From positions 615,392 through 679,391 of the forward strand of contig CADCXA010000010.1 in assembly GCA_902806565.1 (NCBI GenBank): a stretch of 64,000 bases of DNA, in the 5' to 3' direction. Of this stretch, positions 12,383 to 24,474 are shown one piece after another (position 1 is the stretch's first letter; each line of letters begins with the position of its first letter). The notes beneath the pieces were generated by a model, which did no database searches, was not told the DNA's origin, and saw only the letters and a program-made list of their open reading frames with translations. Origin of the DNA: Hypoxylon rubiginosum (Eukaryota; Ascomycota; Sordariomycetes; Xylariales; Hypoxylaceae). The translations under genes and the position numbers were made by a program.

Positions 12383-13503
12383 ATGGAGATACCAAATGCT
12401 AATAGTGTGGAGCCACCATGCATCCAGGTACGTCTTCTCGTCTATCGCATGGCATTCATATGCGGAACTAAGTCAACGCGCAGGTACCTCCATTCTCCAT
12501 TCGGCTTTTGAAAGGTGCGGCGTACAATGAAACTGAAACTCTGTTCGGACCGACCGATACACAGCTCCGATCGCTTCTGCCCGCGTCGTACCGCATAGCA
12601 GATAATCTCGTCCGGCCGAACCTCGACGACCTTACCTATCTCGAGAAAGAGCTAAGCGTGGGGCGACTCAATACACTTGTGGAGTGGCTATGGGTCGCGG
12701 GACGGCCCATGCCGCCCCGTCCGCTGCACCATCAATTGCTACTCGGTCGGGACGTCGTCATCACGGAGCAGATGGATCTTCATCTTGTCTGGGCACCCGG
12801 CCGACTATTTCTTAAACCCCTCCCACCATTCCTTCTCGAGCCCCGTTTCTGGCGCGACCAGCTCGCTTGTAAGCCTCGTTGCGACTGTTCTCACGATCCG
12901 AGCCCGGGAGGCCACGTCCAGGAGTGCGTTCGTCGAAAACTCTGGCGGTGTGCGCTCGGCTTCCTTTTCTCGTACGCCGGACTCATATGCTACGAGAGCG
13001 ACTTCTGGATCGCCAAAGAGAAACACCTGCTCCCGCATCAGGTCGAATGGGCGGCTTGGGGAGATTTTATCGAGGAACTCGACACGGAGCATATCTACGG
13101 CAAAGTCGACGCGCGGTTTCTCTACGGTGAGCTCCGACTAGGCCGGCTCAACATACTGTACCGCCTTTCGCAAGGCGCCGTCCTGCGTGGTTACCTGTCG
13201 CACTGGCAGCAATACGGAGACTTCTTCCACGACAACTTCGGGTGGCTAGCCTCGACAACCGTCTACATCGCTATCGTCTTAACGGCTATGCAGGTGGGGC
13301 TGGCGACTGATGCTCTCGGCAAGGACCAGTCCTTCCAGTCGGCGTCGTACGGATTTACGGTCTTCTCCATCGTAGGTCCTCTCGCCGCGGCCGGCCTGAT
13401 CGTCCTCTGGTTTTGTTCCATCTTTGTATATAATTTCGTAGTGACGGTGGCGTATAAGAAGAAACGGTTCCGCACTATTCAAAGTAATTCGGATGGATTG
13501 TAA
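12383..13503 (+). CDS. DUF6601 family membrane protein (two exons)
   Basis: Model: exon 1 at 12383-12427, intron 12428-12483 (56 bp, GTACGT donor, CAG acceptor, phase 0), exon 2 at 12484-13503. This gives about 354 residues. A longer start at ATG 12287 is also in frame. The body matches my memory of fungal DUF6601 proteins: RPLHHQLLLGR, MDLHLVWAPGRLFLKP, LGFLFSYAGLI, ESDFWIAKEKHLLP, YGELRLGRLN. Two hydrophobic segments lie near the C-terminus (WLASTTVYIAIVLTAMQVG, and the stretch after YGFTVFSIVGP), followed by a basic tail, so it is probably a membrane protein. Function is not known. No internal stop is present. Confidence 0.8.
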
Positions 13504-14138
13504 ACCACGTATTTATATATTAGTTCGCATTAAAATCCAATTAACTACCTAATAAGTATCTACTAGCCTTGTTAATTATTCTAGTTTCTATCGTATATAT
13601 TATTCAAAACAAAATGATAGTTTAAGGAAAAGGATTCCTGATATGTCAGTAATAGTGTAATCTTTACCCCTCTTCAGCCGCAATGTGCATTCCAAGGTTG
13701 ACCAACTCCCAATCGACCAACCAACCCGCGCAAGTAATAGCTTCTGATAGGCGCCAAAACTCCTCACGCCTCGCTATCGTTTTTTTACGCGCTAAATCGT
13801 GCCCTATGTCTGTGCTAGTAAACTCATCATGTCGCTGAATATAAAGTGAGCTATTCAGGCCTGTGTACCAGCTTGCCCCCGATTCTGGTACGCTTTGATC
13901 CTGCGATTTTGGCTTCCTAGTCTTCTTTACACCCACTTTCTTCGTAGCTTATTAGTGTACCAGCGCGAAACATACTCTGCACCGCCGCACTGGAATGTAT
14001 CTTATACATGAGGGGTGTTAGGTTCGATTCCTATCAGCGCTATCTGGCTGTTCCCCTTTTTCTGCCGCCTGTGGCATCGTCCACAATGGGGCCGAGTGGT
14101 ATGCCCCATATTCACCCGCTAGCGCTAGCAATGCACTC
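13504..14138. other. Intergenic
   Basis: No supported gene. A minus ORF at 13664-13936 lacks an upstream ATG and recognisable motifs. At 13962-14041 a sequence ends in a T-arm-like GGTTCGATTCC, but the rest does not fold as a normal tRNA. The motif CAACCCGCGCAAGTAA at about 13727 recurs at 35.1 and 35.7 kb. Confidence 0.45.
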
Positions 14139-17100
14139 ATGATTGCCATCCGCTTTACAGAAACTCAATCGCGCTTGGGACTTAGGAAGGTCGTCCCTGC
14201 CGAAGGCGTTACCGATAACACCGCTGTCGAGTACGTTCCCTACCATCGAAGACGAGTCTCGCTAACCGTAGTTGCCATGGTAGCATCATCGCAATCCATG
14301 GTCTAGATACTGAGTCGCCGCGAACATGGGAATTCGATACAAAAGACGGAAGCCGCATTGTGAACTGGCTGCAGGATAGCGACATGCTACCAGCTGCCGC
14401 CCCAGATGCCAGGATTTACACGTACGACTGGAATGCGAAAGTTTTCGACAATGCTCCCGTCCAAACATTACTAGGCCACGCCGACAATCTCCTTGGTCTT
14501 CTGGCGGCAGAACACGGCACCTCAGGTCGGCCCATCGTCTTCATCGCATCTTGTTTTGGCGGACTCGTCTTAGCCGAGGTAAAATCATGTCGCTATGGCG
14601 CGAATGCACAAGGCCACAGCTAATCTCGGTAGGCCATCTATCGGGCAGCCCAGGAGGGCAGCAAATACCGCCAAATACTTCGGTTCACCGTCGGCATCGT
14701 CTTCTTAGCCACCCCGTTCTTCGGGACGGACGCAGCTCGCCCCGCGTCGTGGCTCGTACTTGTAAAGGGGATCATGGGCAAAGACGCGTCAGGTCAATTA
14801 ATCAAGGATCTCGAGGAGCGCCATGCTTTTGTTGGCGAGCGGGTCCAGAAATTTGCCGAAATTGCCAACGACAATGCCATCCGATTGCGTATTTGGTGTT
14901 TCTTCGAGACAAAGAAAACCAAGATTGCAAAAAAGATTCTTCCAACATGGATTTCGGATAAGTGGTCACGCGGTTCCATAGTAAGATTACAAACCGCCGC
15001 ACCAAGGAATATGTCCTAATGTCTGCAGCTCGTTGCCCAGTCTTCAGCTTGTCTCCATGGCTTTGATCGTCGAAGTCTCGGGAAAGCTCACGTGATGATG
15101 AACAAGTTCGAGGGAAAGGACTGCCCTGATTTCATACAGGTCAAAGAAGCCATCCAGTTCATACTGGAGGAGGCACCAAACACCCTAAAGCGCCGAGAGA
15201 AAGGTAAGACCATTTTACCTCTGCTAGTTTTCGGAACATGGCATTCTCACAGTGGCGCAGGTGCAAAGAAACCTCACTTCATAGTCCCGTTCGGGCGCAA
15301 TAAAAACTTCGTCGGACGTAAAGCCGTCGTGGAGCAGCTTCTTGAGCGAATCCCCCCGAGTGCAGATCAGGATGACTGCCAGCGGACCGCCCTTGAAGGG
15401 CTCGGAGGCATCGGCAAGACCCAGATCGCCCTCGAGGCCGCCTACCAAGTCCGCGACAAACATCCCGACTGCTCTATCTTCTGGGTTCCCGTCGTCGATA
15501 CCACCAGTTTTGAAAATGCCTATCGTGACATCGGCCGCCGGCTTGGAGTGAAGGGAATTGACGATGACAAGGCAAACGTCAAGATGCTCGTTAAGGTTGC
15601 CCTCAGTCACGAGAGCGCCGGCAGCTGGCTCATGATCGTCGATAACGCCGACGATTTAAAGTTATTTGCCGATGCGACGCTTTCCGACCATCTCCCATTC
15701 AGTCGGAACGGCTCCATCCTATTTACAACGCGGAATCACGAGGCTGCAGTTAGGCTGTCACAAAATAGTATTACGACCGTAACTAAGATGGAAAATGACG
15801 AGGCAACCAATCTGCTACGAGCCGGGTTAAAGGAAAATCAGATACGCGACGCAGAGAGCATAACACACTTGCTGGGATTTCTCGCCAATCTTCCCCTGGC
15901 CATCAAGCAAGCATCAGCTTACATAGCCAAGACGGGCATATCGACTTCGAAATATCTTCAGCATTGCCAGTCGAGCGATAAAACGATGGTTAGGCTTCTT
16001 AGCCAGGACTTCGAAGACCGTAATCGATACAAGAACATAAATAACCCAATAGCTACGACCTGGTTAATCTCTTTTAACCACATTTCCCGAGATTATCCAC
16101 TCGCTGCACGATATCTGAGATTTATATGTTATCTCGTAGAGAAGGATGTCCCAATATCGTTACTCCCTCCAGGAGAGGACGAGCTAGAAGCCGATGAAGC
16201 GATAGGCATACTGAAAGGATACGCTTTTGTTATAAAACGTAAAGAACCCGACTCGTTTGATATTCATCGACTCGTTCGGCTAGCCATGCGCAATTGGCTG
16301 CAGACAAACGGAGAGTGGCAAGAATGGGCGACCAAGGTATTCCAACGCCTTACCGATAAGTATCCATTTCCTAAGCACGAGAACCGGAGTATTTGGATAA
16401 GATACCTCCCACACGGACAGGCGGTATTACATCTTCGAAATGAGTTTGCTGATAAAGAGACTGATCTTCTTTTCAATGTGGCGGGGAGTTACTCTCAGCT
16501 TGGCAAGTACAACGAGGCGGAACAGATGTACCGGCAGACACTGGAGCTGAGGGAGCAGGTGCTAGGCAGAGAGCATCCCTCCACACTTACCAGCATGAAT
16601 AACCTCGCAAATATTCTTGATAGCCAAGGGAAATACGAAAAGGCAGAGCAGATGCATCGACAGACATTGGAGCTGAGGGAGCGGGTGCTAGGCAGAGAGC
16701 ATCCCTCCACACTTGGCAGCATAAATAACCTCGCAAATGTTCTTGATAGGCAGGGGAAATACGAAGAGGCAGAGCAGATTCATCGACAGACATTGGAGCT
16801 GAGGGAGCGGGTGCTAGGCAGAGAGCATCCCTCCACACTTGCCAGCATGAATAACCTCGCAAATGTTCTTGATAGGCAGGGGAAATGCGAAGAGGCAGAG
16901 CAGATTCATCGACAGACATTGGAGCTGAGGGAGCGGGTGCTAGGCAGAGAGCATCCCGACACACTTGCCAGCATAAATAACCTCGCAAATATTCTTAATA
17001 ACCAAGGGAAATACGAAGAGGCAGAGCAGATACATCGACAGATACTGGAGCTGAGGGAGCGGGTGCTAAGCAGAGAGCATCCCTCCACACTTACCAGTAT

Positions 17101-18286
17101 GAATAACCTCACACTTATTCTTAAAAATCAGGGGAAATACGAAGAGGCAAAGCAGATGCATCAACAGACACTGGAGCTGAGCAAGCGGGTGCTAGGCAGA
17201 GAGCATCCCGACACACTTGCCAGCATGAATAACCTCGCAAATATTCTTAATAGCCAAGGGAAATACAAAGAGGCAGAGCAGATATATCGACAAACACTGG
17301 AGCTGAGCGAGCGGGTGCTAAGCAGAGAGCATCCCGACACACTTACCAGTATGAATAACCTCACACTTATTCTTAAAAATCAGGGGAAATACGAAGAGGC
17401 AAAGCAGATGCATCAACAGACATTGGAGCTGAGCAAGCGGGTGCTAGGCAGAGAGCATCCCGACACACTTGCCAGCATGAATAACCTCGCAAATATTCTT
17501 GATAGCCAAGGGAAATACGAAAAGGCAAAGCAGATACATCAACAAACATTAGAGCTGAGCGAGCGGGTGCTAGGCAGAGAGCATCCCTCCACACTTACCA
17601 GCATGAATAACCTCGCAAATATTCTTGATAGCCAAGGGAAATACAAAGAGGCAGAGCAGATACATCGACAAACACTGGAGCTGAGGGAGCGGGTGCTAGG
17701 CAGAGAGCATCCCGACACACTTGCCAGCATGAATAACCTCGCAAATATTCTTAATAGCCAAGGGAAATACAAAGAGGCAGAGCAGATATATCGACAAACA
17801 CTGGAGCTGAGCGAGCGGGTGCTAAGCAGAGAGCATCCCGACACACTTACCAGTATGAATAACCTCACACTTATTCTTAAAAATCAGGGGAAATACGAAG
17901 AGGCAAAGCAGATGCATCAACAGACACTGGAGCTGAGCAAGCGGGTGCTAGGCAGAGAGCATCCCGACACACTTGCCAGCATGAATAACCTCGCAAATGT
18001 TCTTAATAGCCAAGGGAAATACGAAGAGGCAGAGCAGATGCATCAACAAACACTGGAGCTGAGCGAGCGGGTGCTAGGCAGAGAGCATCCCTCCACACTT
18101 GGCAGCATGAATAACCTCGCACTTGTTCTTGATAGGCAGGGGAAATACGAAGAGGCAGAGCAGATATATCAACAAACACTGGAGCTAAAGGAGCGGGTGC
18201 TAGGCAGAGAGCATCCCTCCACATTAAGAAGCAAAGCTAATCTAGATGCTTGCTTAAAAGCTAAGATGGATAAGGGGTTATCATAG
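14139..18286 (+). CDS. NLR: SesB-like hydrolase, NB-ARC, TPR
   Basis: Five exons: 14139-14230, 14284-14578, 14633-14980, 15041-15203 and 15261-18286; 1307 residues. Introns are 53-60 bp with GTACGT, GTAAAA, GTAAGA and GTAAGA donors; intron 3 carries a CTAAT branch site. Intron 4 (57 bp) contains no stop, so its removal is inferred. Domains: an alpha/beta-hydrolase of SesB type at about 25-290 (IIAIHGLDTESPRTW, PIVFIASCFGGLVLAE, VGIVFLATPFFGT); NB-ARC at about 310-650 with P-loop GLGGIGKT near 346, Walker B-like WLMIVDNADD near 422 and sensor-like ILFTTRNHEA; then 14 TPR units of 42 residues from about 708. Such fungal NLRs are thought to sense non-self and trigger heterokaryon-incompatibility-type cell death through the N-terminal effector. 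All joins keep frame and no stop interrupts it, so it appears functional. Confidence 0.88.
16487..18245 (+). repeat. 126-bp coding tandem repeat, 14 TPR units
   Basis: Fourteen consecutive 42-codon units encode a consensus with QGKYEEAEQ, TLELxxRVLGREHP and SMNNLANIL. Units differ mainly at a few codons (S/D after HP; R/S and E/K after TLEL; ANI versus TLI). Units 7-8 and 11-12 are the same pair apart from one or two residues, so a two-unit block was duplicated. Such uniformity points to ongoing unequal exchange or gene conversion within the array. Confidence 0.93.
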
Positions 18287-18414
18287 GTTTCACCTAGGGA
18301 CTGTACGGATTTATATAAGGGAGTTTATCGACAAACATGAGATGTATTAGCAAGGTATTAAATTCATAGATCTAAATATGGAATGTTTGCGCTTAGCCGT
18401 CCTGCCCCTGAAAC

Positions 18415-20351
18415 TTAATAGCGTGCCTTTCTTTTCTTCGCTTTTTTCGTACGCGGCTTATGCTCCTTGACGAGATCGGAGCTCATCTGCCTCTCCGGAA
18501 CCCACATGTCCTCACTGTCTGGACGGCCCTTCCATCTTACACAATACTCTGTCGTTCCATTCCGTCTACGGGTACCTAGAACCTTCACACCCAAGTAAAA
18601 TCCTTTAAACTCCGCCTCGAACCTTTGGAGAAGCTCGTCGTCTAAGATGTTCTCTCGCGGCACCCACTAGCAACTGCCATCATCTGACCACTTAGTAAGG
18701 AATAAGTTCCTTCCCCATCTCTCAAGAATGCAGTCAATCGCATAGCTTGGGTCGCTATCGTTACTGGCATGTTCTGGCTCGTCGAGACTTGCACTTGCGC
18801 TAAGCGGACTAGCCGAAGTTGCAATGACGCCTTCCATCGGTTTCGGGAGAAGCTGATCATTCTGAAGGGATAAATCAATCAGATCTACTGGAATATCGTA
18901 AGCTAGTTGATAAGGTAGCAAGAACATATTATTCATTATAGGTGATAATCCATTTTCGTCGGGAGAGCTAAGTGAGGGAGAGATGGTTAATGCATCAGTC
19001 ACGTCGAAGAGAGGATGGTTCGTGGCAGACATTGGAGCCGCCGGGTTGCTGCAAGTTGCTTCCTCGTCCATATGATCCAGCACCGGGGGCTCACTAGTAA
19101 GTGTAGAGTTCTCAGGCTGAAGACTGTCTGGTGCACACTTGATCGTTGCGTCTTCTTCCTGGCCTTCATAGTTTTGTCTGCTCTCGAAGGTAACGTCCCA
19201 GTCCGTATCCACGCACCCCCACGCACTATGAACTGTTACCATATGAGCATGCCAGGAGGCGAGCCCGTCGATTATTCTGGGCTCTGGGCTTCCTGCCCGT
19301 TGGCAGGCAGGGCAGGGAAATGGCGCTCGAAAGTTGGTGCCGTGATCCAGATTGGTATGGCGTGTGAGGCCACTTGCAGTGGAACATAGATATCCGCATA
19401 ATTCACAGAACAGCGCCGAGGGTGTGTGAGAAGCCTTGCAATGCTCGAGCCATTCCCACACGTTTCGCAAAAGCACGTGTGTCGATGCAGACTGAGCGCA
19501 TTCTCGGCACGACACTAGCCAGTCTTGCCTGTCCGACCGGACGTGACGATTCATATGGCTGATAAGCTTGGCGTTGGTAACAAGTTCTGAACTGCAGATC
19601 GTATAGGGCAGCTGGGACGATAGCGGTTGGGGCTCTAATTTGGTGCGTATATCTTCCCGTGGACTCTCTCCGCATGATTGCTCCATTGGCACGGGTTTTC
19701 AATAGTAAACTCCCCCTTTCCTAGATGCAGGCATTCAGGGCATGGAAACGGCTGACTGAATATCGTCGCCTCGGTATGTTTCGCCTTGCAATGCTTAGTT
19801 ACGGTGCTCCGAGAGCAGCATGGTGTTCCGCATAGAAGACAACGACTTCGTATTTGTTGGGGCTCGTCGGTGATTCGGTATCATGTTTTCTTTTCTTCCT
19901 TGTCTTCCTCCACTTCGCCCTTGCCGCGAGTCGAGACAGGTGCATTTGTCAAATAGCCCAGAAACACGCGAATATAAAGGCGCGAGTGCGCGTCATAGTC
20001 GATGACTTTTTGCTCGACAGGACTCTTTAAAAGCGTAGAGACAGCAATAGTTGGAACAATAGAAAGGGTTGAGCTGCCACTGTCACTTGGGTACGCCTCG
20101 CCGGTAGGTATACCCTGCGCTCGGAGATGGTCGACGCGTTCGAAGTACTCGGCTCTATTCTTATGCAATCGTAGTTGCGACAGCGTCCTTAGCAGATTAT
20201 TTAGCTTCGAGCGAAGTCGAGTCTTCTCTTGGCTGTCGGAGGTATTGTTGATGTGGTGGCGGAGCAACGCCACGTCTTTCCGCTGCTCAAACTCGCGACA
20301 GTCCTCTACAGTAATGTCGACAGGGGCATTTGCGTCCCTGCTCATCGACAA
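18415..20351 (-). pseudogene. FluG/DUF3435-type C2H2 plus chromodomain gene, broken
   Basis: Minus-strand frames join into one former protein. The N-terminal piece (20351-19881; helical, with LRSKLNNLLRTLSQLRLHKN and AEYFERVDHLRAQGIPT) resembles the C-terminal part of fungal FluG/DUF3435-type proteins. It reads through a TGA (19881-19883) into a C2H2-like finger (RCLLCGTPCCSRSTVTKHC, FPCPECLHLGKG, QWSNHAERVHG). After a frameshift near 19640-19690 come further C2H2 fingers (19692-18667; ALFCELCGYLCSTASGLTRH, FPCPACQRAG), then a chromodomain cut by an in-frame TAG (18667-18669): ILERWGRNLFLTKWSDDGSC, stop, WVPRENILDDELL. The last piece (to 18415) holds CVRWKGRPDSEDMWVPERQ and a Lys/Arg tail. 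The tyrosine recombinase part of a Starship captain is absent. The DUF3435 link rests on remembered sequence pattern. Confidence 0.6.
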
Positions 20352-20359
20352 GTCTCGGA

Positions 20360-20576
20360 GCTAGCAAGGTATTGAGTTCATAGATATTGGTATGGGATAC
20401 TTATGCTTAACCATCGCGTACCTTTCATTTCTTTACTCTTTTCATTGGCAGCTTATACTACTTATACTCCTTGACGAGATCAGGGTTCATCTGCCTCTCG
20501 GGAAACCATACATCCTCGTCCTCTAGACGACTATTCCAACTGACACGATACTCTGTCTTTTCATCCCATCAATCGG
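20360..20576 (-). pseudogene. Second copy of the chromodomain 3' end
   Basis: This stretch is a diverged direct repeat of 18349-18560. Both begin with a TAGCAAGGTATT motif and share CTCCTTGACGAGATC and CATCTGCCTCTC. The minus-strand translation gives TEYRVSWNSRLEDED, then VWFPERQMNPDLVKEYK and a stop, matching the chromodomain tail of the neighbouring broken gene. Nothing upstream of the tail is preserved. It looks like the end of a tandem paralogue placed immediately 5' of the FluG-like ORF. Confidence 0.7.
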
Positions 20577-21120
20577 TTCTTCGGAACACCCTAATGGACT
20601 ATGAGGGTAAGCGGCGAAGCAGCGAAGGGGGGGAGATTGTCGGTCATCATTCTTGTCTCAACAACGGCATTCAGAAAAAGCGTTACAAGCGCGTGGCGTG
20701 CGGATTGACAGGCGAGGGCTGGAGGAGTGGACCGAAGGTTTTGAGCGTTGACTCGATTCCAATGTAGCCGTTGTCACAGATATTACCCACCTTATAAGGT
20801 CAGCTTGTCCATCATGGGCCATTGTGATGACTGAAACATCGTCCTAGGCGTACGGTAAACATTAGCCGTGTTCACGCATATGAACAGGGAGAGACATACG
20901 GATTCGGGGTAGTGAAGGTACCGCGAGGCTGGCCAAAGGGCAGAAGGATGCCGTCTTGACGGAACTTGGCCATGCCTAGCCTGGTCGACGGAGACATCAT
21001 GCACATTTGCCTGTCGACATAGTCAACCCGCTCGGGAGCAGACACAACACCTTGGCGTACGTATTAAGCGGTTTCCCTACTTAAGCCTTGAGGAACATTA
21101 AAATAGCGGAGTAGTGAGAA
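20577..21120. other. Intergenic
   Basis: No gene supported. ORFs here (for example plus 20471-20767, overlapping the chromodomain fragment) are short and without motifs. Confidence 0.45.
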
Positions 21121-21999
21121 TTAGCTGTCCTGAGTGAGGACCAGCCGAGGAGAACTCTCACCGAATCTCCACGTCTTGCCCAGAAGCGTCGATGCGGGCT
21201 TCTTTGCAATCTTGATGCAGATGTCTTCGATGAATGGCTTAAGCTTGCGATAGAGCAGACTGCTGCATGGCTCCGTCAGCAGAGCCGAATACCAAATATG
21301 CAACACGTGTTCGGAAGCTGTAATCGAATCCTCCTCAACGAAGAATGCTAAGAGGAATATGACATCGCGAGCGACAATGTCAATTTCTCGGTCGTTGATC
21401 ATAACGTTGAGGGGGCCTTGGTAGGTCGGAGGCAGGTTGGCAATCGATAAGATGGTATTTCGGATATCTCCCGATGCTAAGGAGGTGAACGTGAGGCCTA
21501 AAAGATACATGGGACTAGGCGAAGAAGGGCGGCTCTTACCAGCAAAGAGTAAGTTTATCGGCCCTTGGAAATCAACTCCCTCGTTTTGATCCATTCGGAT
21601 CACGTCAATGGCTGGAACGTTTCCCCAGAGATACTTGCGCGCTCCGAACACGACTTGGGGAGGACCGCCAGCCATGAATTCCGGCGTCCTATTCTGCGTC
21701 ACCCATGAAGGTGCCCAAGTTTTCTTCATAAGTGAAGACTTGCAGTCTTGGCGGTGAGTTGGCCAGTGGGCCACTTGACACGTCTTGCCGCAGTACTACT
21801 CTCACAAGTTACGTTAGTGACATCTCTTGAAGACCTGATGATGCGAGTAGTATCTGGAAGAACCTACCATAACCAGGAGACAGTTTTTGCAAGCTAGCTT
21901 GCCAGAGTTCTTGCAAGGCTTGCTCACATCCGAGTCGTTGCTACACATTGGTCCGGATCCGAGCGTGAGGTTCTGCATCTCAACGTTGGCAGTCTCCAT
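21121..21999 (-). CDS. MYND zinc-finger/DUF4470 protein (three exons)
   Basis: Exons on the minus strand: 21999-21868, 21795-21540 and 21476-21121; 247 residues. Intron 1 (21796-21867) has a GTAGGT donor, a CTAAC branch site and a TAG acceptor. Its removal restores a MYND finger: CKNSGKLACKNC, LLVM, YCGKTCQVAHWPTHRQDC. Intron 2 (21477-21539, 63 bp, GTAAGA donor) is in frame without a stop; removing it restores LLFAASGDIRNTILSI, as expected of DUF4470. The C-terminal half (INDREIDIVARDVIFLLAFF, HIWYSALL) continues that domain. MYND fingers bind proline-rich partners; the partner here is unknown. It is much shorter than the 1129-residue DUF4470 protein at the left end. Appears intact. Confidence 0.85.
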
Positions 22000-24474
22000 G
22001 TTGCCGGATTATAATACCTCTAGGGTTCTGAGGAACAGTGAAACTATACCCGGCAGGGTTGGCATGCAAACGGCCCTGCGTATTTCAATACGTGAGCGGC
22101 AGGCAGCCGGGGTGAGCCATCCTTACCTGGCCTCGGCCTAGCGCGGCGTATTTACATGTTGCTTGAGTCTCAGGAACATTGTTTGGCTAAATGACAGGAT
22201 CTTTTTGCAAGCCTGGAATGCAAATTTGCTATGGTGAGGTACTAATATCCAGAAAATTTAGGATCCTTAAAGCGACAACAGGTTCCGTAACGACACTTGC
22301 CAGCGTATATACTGCGAATAATGGGTTCTGGTGAGATGCGACGGAGGAGCAGGACTTTTCTCGCCGTTTATAAAATTGTTTCCATCTCGGTGTTGAGGCG
22401 CAAACGCGTCTTAACCAAGACATTTGGCAATGTTGCCGACCCCGATCACATTTGCGCGTGCCAATCTGATGAGCGCCCAGAGCGTACCGTGCTGCACGTT
22501 TCCGAACATAACGTTCTGTACAAAGCACATAGACATTGGTTAGTACCTCCCCTTCAGTCTCTAAGCTGGTTCGGAACCGAGCCAATTAGGCTAGGTTTGC
22601 AGCCAAAGTGACAAAAGGGACAATATTATTGACATAAGATTTCGCGGCGCAGTCTGTGGTGGAACCTAGAAGATGGGGGTGAGGGATAAGTTCATGGGCG
22701 GCCCCGACATTTGCTAATCCGACTAGCGTACAGCAAACGGTGTAATTGCTCTCTAGGATTTGGGCCCTGGAGGTACGGGCCACCGCGCCGTTGACGTTCC
22801 CGGAACTTGCTGTCGTGACCTCAGTTACCTATTCAATGTTTGGCTTGATTGGTTTAGCCCAGGGGTTTCGTTTGCAAGCGCACCTTGGCTGAGAAATCAT
22901 CCATACCGCATAGAGATTGAGGCGTACCAGGCGTGTCAGACCGCGGCAGGTCCATTCTAGACAGCCTTACTTTGCCGGATGCACCAAGCGCCAAGCGCCA
23001 TTCGCCAATCTTGTCACATCTTGTCACATCTTAACACACGCTTATGCAATCCGCCATCGGAATCTATCCATCAGATACGCCACCCCGATATTTTAATTTT
23101 TTACTTCTGGTATGCGTTATCTGCCAGGGCGCTCTCAGATTATTCCTCCGAGCTGTATATTCGAACTTGTGAATAGGGGTAATTGGCCAAGTGCCTGTGT
23201 AAGCCCGCCGCGGGACGCCGCGGGATGTGGGGCTTCAACTCCACTGAGCCATTCGGTCGGGTCTTGCTTAGTTTTTCTTTTCCTTCGACTTCTCCAACCG
23301 TAACCACCCGTGCTAATCTTACCAGTCTGATACAGTCAGCTGCATCTAACTACATGTATACTTCTATTTAAAATTACATTCAAAAGGCCGTTCTCTCGAC
23401 CTGGGTGCTTATAATAAAAATTTCTGATATCTTATCAGGCAAAGTTATTAGAACCTAAATAAAGACCTTATTAAGAGTGAAGCTAAGGAGCTGAAGGAAT
23501 GACTAAACGTATAGGGGATATTCTATCTGGGGTTTTAGCGTGACTGGCTCCGCTGAGTCGTAGCAACCCCCACGGTTACATTACAGATGACCCTTGTGAA
23601 ATTGTCCGGTTGCATACAGCATCAGCATCTCCACACCATCCCACTTGTCGAGCATATCGTACTGCAGGTTTTCGAATACAAGATCCTGTACAAGCACGAA
23701 GCCGTCGGTCAGTGGCCCCTTTTCAGCCTTTGAATTAGTTCGCGATTAAGCTAAACAAGTTGGGTATGACTGTATACCTATGAAGAAAATAGCTCAAGTG
23801 ATGAAAGGGGCGAATGTGATGTAGTGGACAGGGATGAAGGGGGTGAACTAGAGACCCCATGTTCTCCCCGAATCCCCCACCTCCTAGCGTTGATCCCTCC
23901 AACATTCCGCCTTGTGCCACTTAAAAAAATTACCTCCTCATCCTTATTCTAGTAGTATATCAAACAGTCAATCTGGGTCTTGGCTGACAGAAGGGGCTTT
24001 ATGCTTTAGAGGAGATATCCCAACAACGGCAACTGCAAGTTCCGCCCGCTGGGCATGCGCTTATTCGTCCCCAAGCGAATGGCAGCACGAGCTAATGTTG
24101 ACTGTAAACGCTCTCATGCATCCGGGTGTCTGGACAAGGCTCCTAGCAATGCAACAAATAAATTAACGCGGCCGATGCTGTCCTCGATGTGGACTACGGC
24201 GGATGATAACTCATCTTGCGGCAAGCAGGTTGCTCTGAGCCTGTTTGCTTTCCTAGTCCGGCCTCGAATACGACGTTTTATTCCAATGTGCGGCTCTCAA
24301 GTTGCCGTTTGTATGCAGAGGGCGGTCATGCCAACGTGCTGGATATGTGTGTGAAAAGCCCTATATAAGGTCGCAAGGGATCTGATCACCATCCATTTTA
24401 TGAGAAGATTCCAAGGCTCAGAATACCATATTATAACATACCATCATTACTTGATTACTCTAGCCTGAGAAAGA
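22000..24474. other. Intergenic with a diverged repeated relic
   Basis: About 2.5 kb without a supported gene. Segments near 22470-22550 and 23635-23715 align over about 75 bases; both translate on the plus strand to a similar peptide (ERTVLHVSEHNVLYKAH versus EHIVLQVFEYKILYKHE). They are probably relics of one gene family or dispersed repeat. The family was not identified. Confidence 0.4.

Noticed and set aside
13962..14041. tRNA-like sequence ending in GGTTCGATTCC with AGCGC/GCGCT ends
   Set aside because: The T-arm and an AATGT/ACATG anticodon-type stem can be drawn, but the acceptor has mismatches and no D-arm can be formed. Probably a tRNA-derived relic or chance.
16495..18224. Minus-strand Cys/Ser/Leu-rich repeated ORFs
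   Set aside because: They are shadows of the TPR repeats on the plus strand.
18415..18663. Separate small chromodomain gene
   Set aside because: It lies in the same frame as the upstream C2H2 ORF, separated by one TAG in the middle of the chromodomain, so it is the tail of the broken gene.
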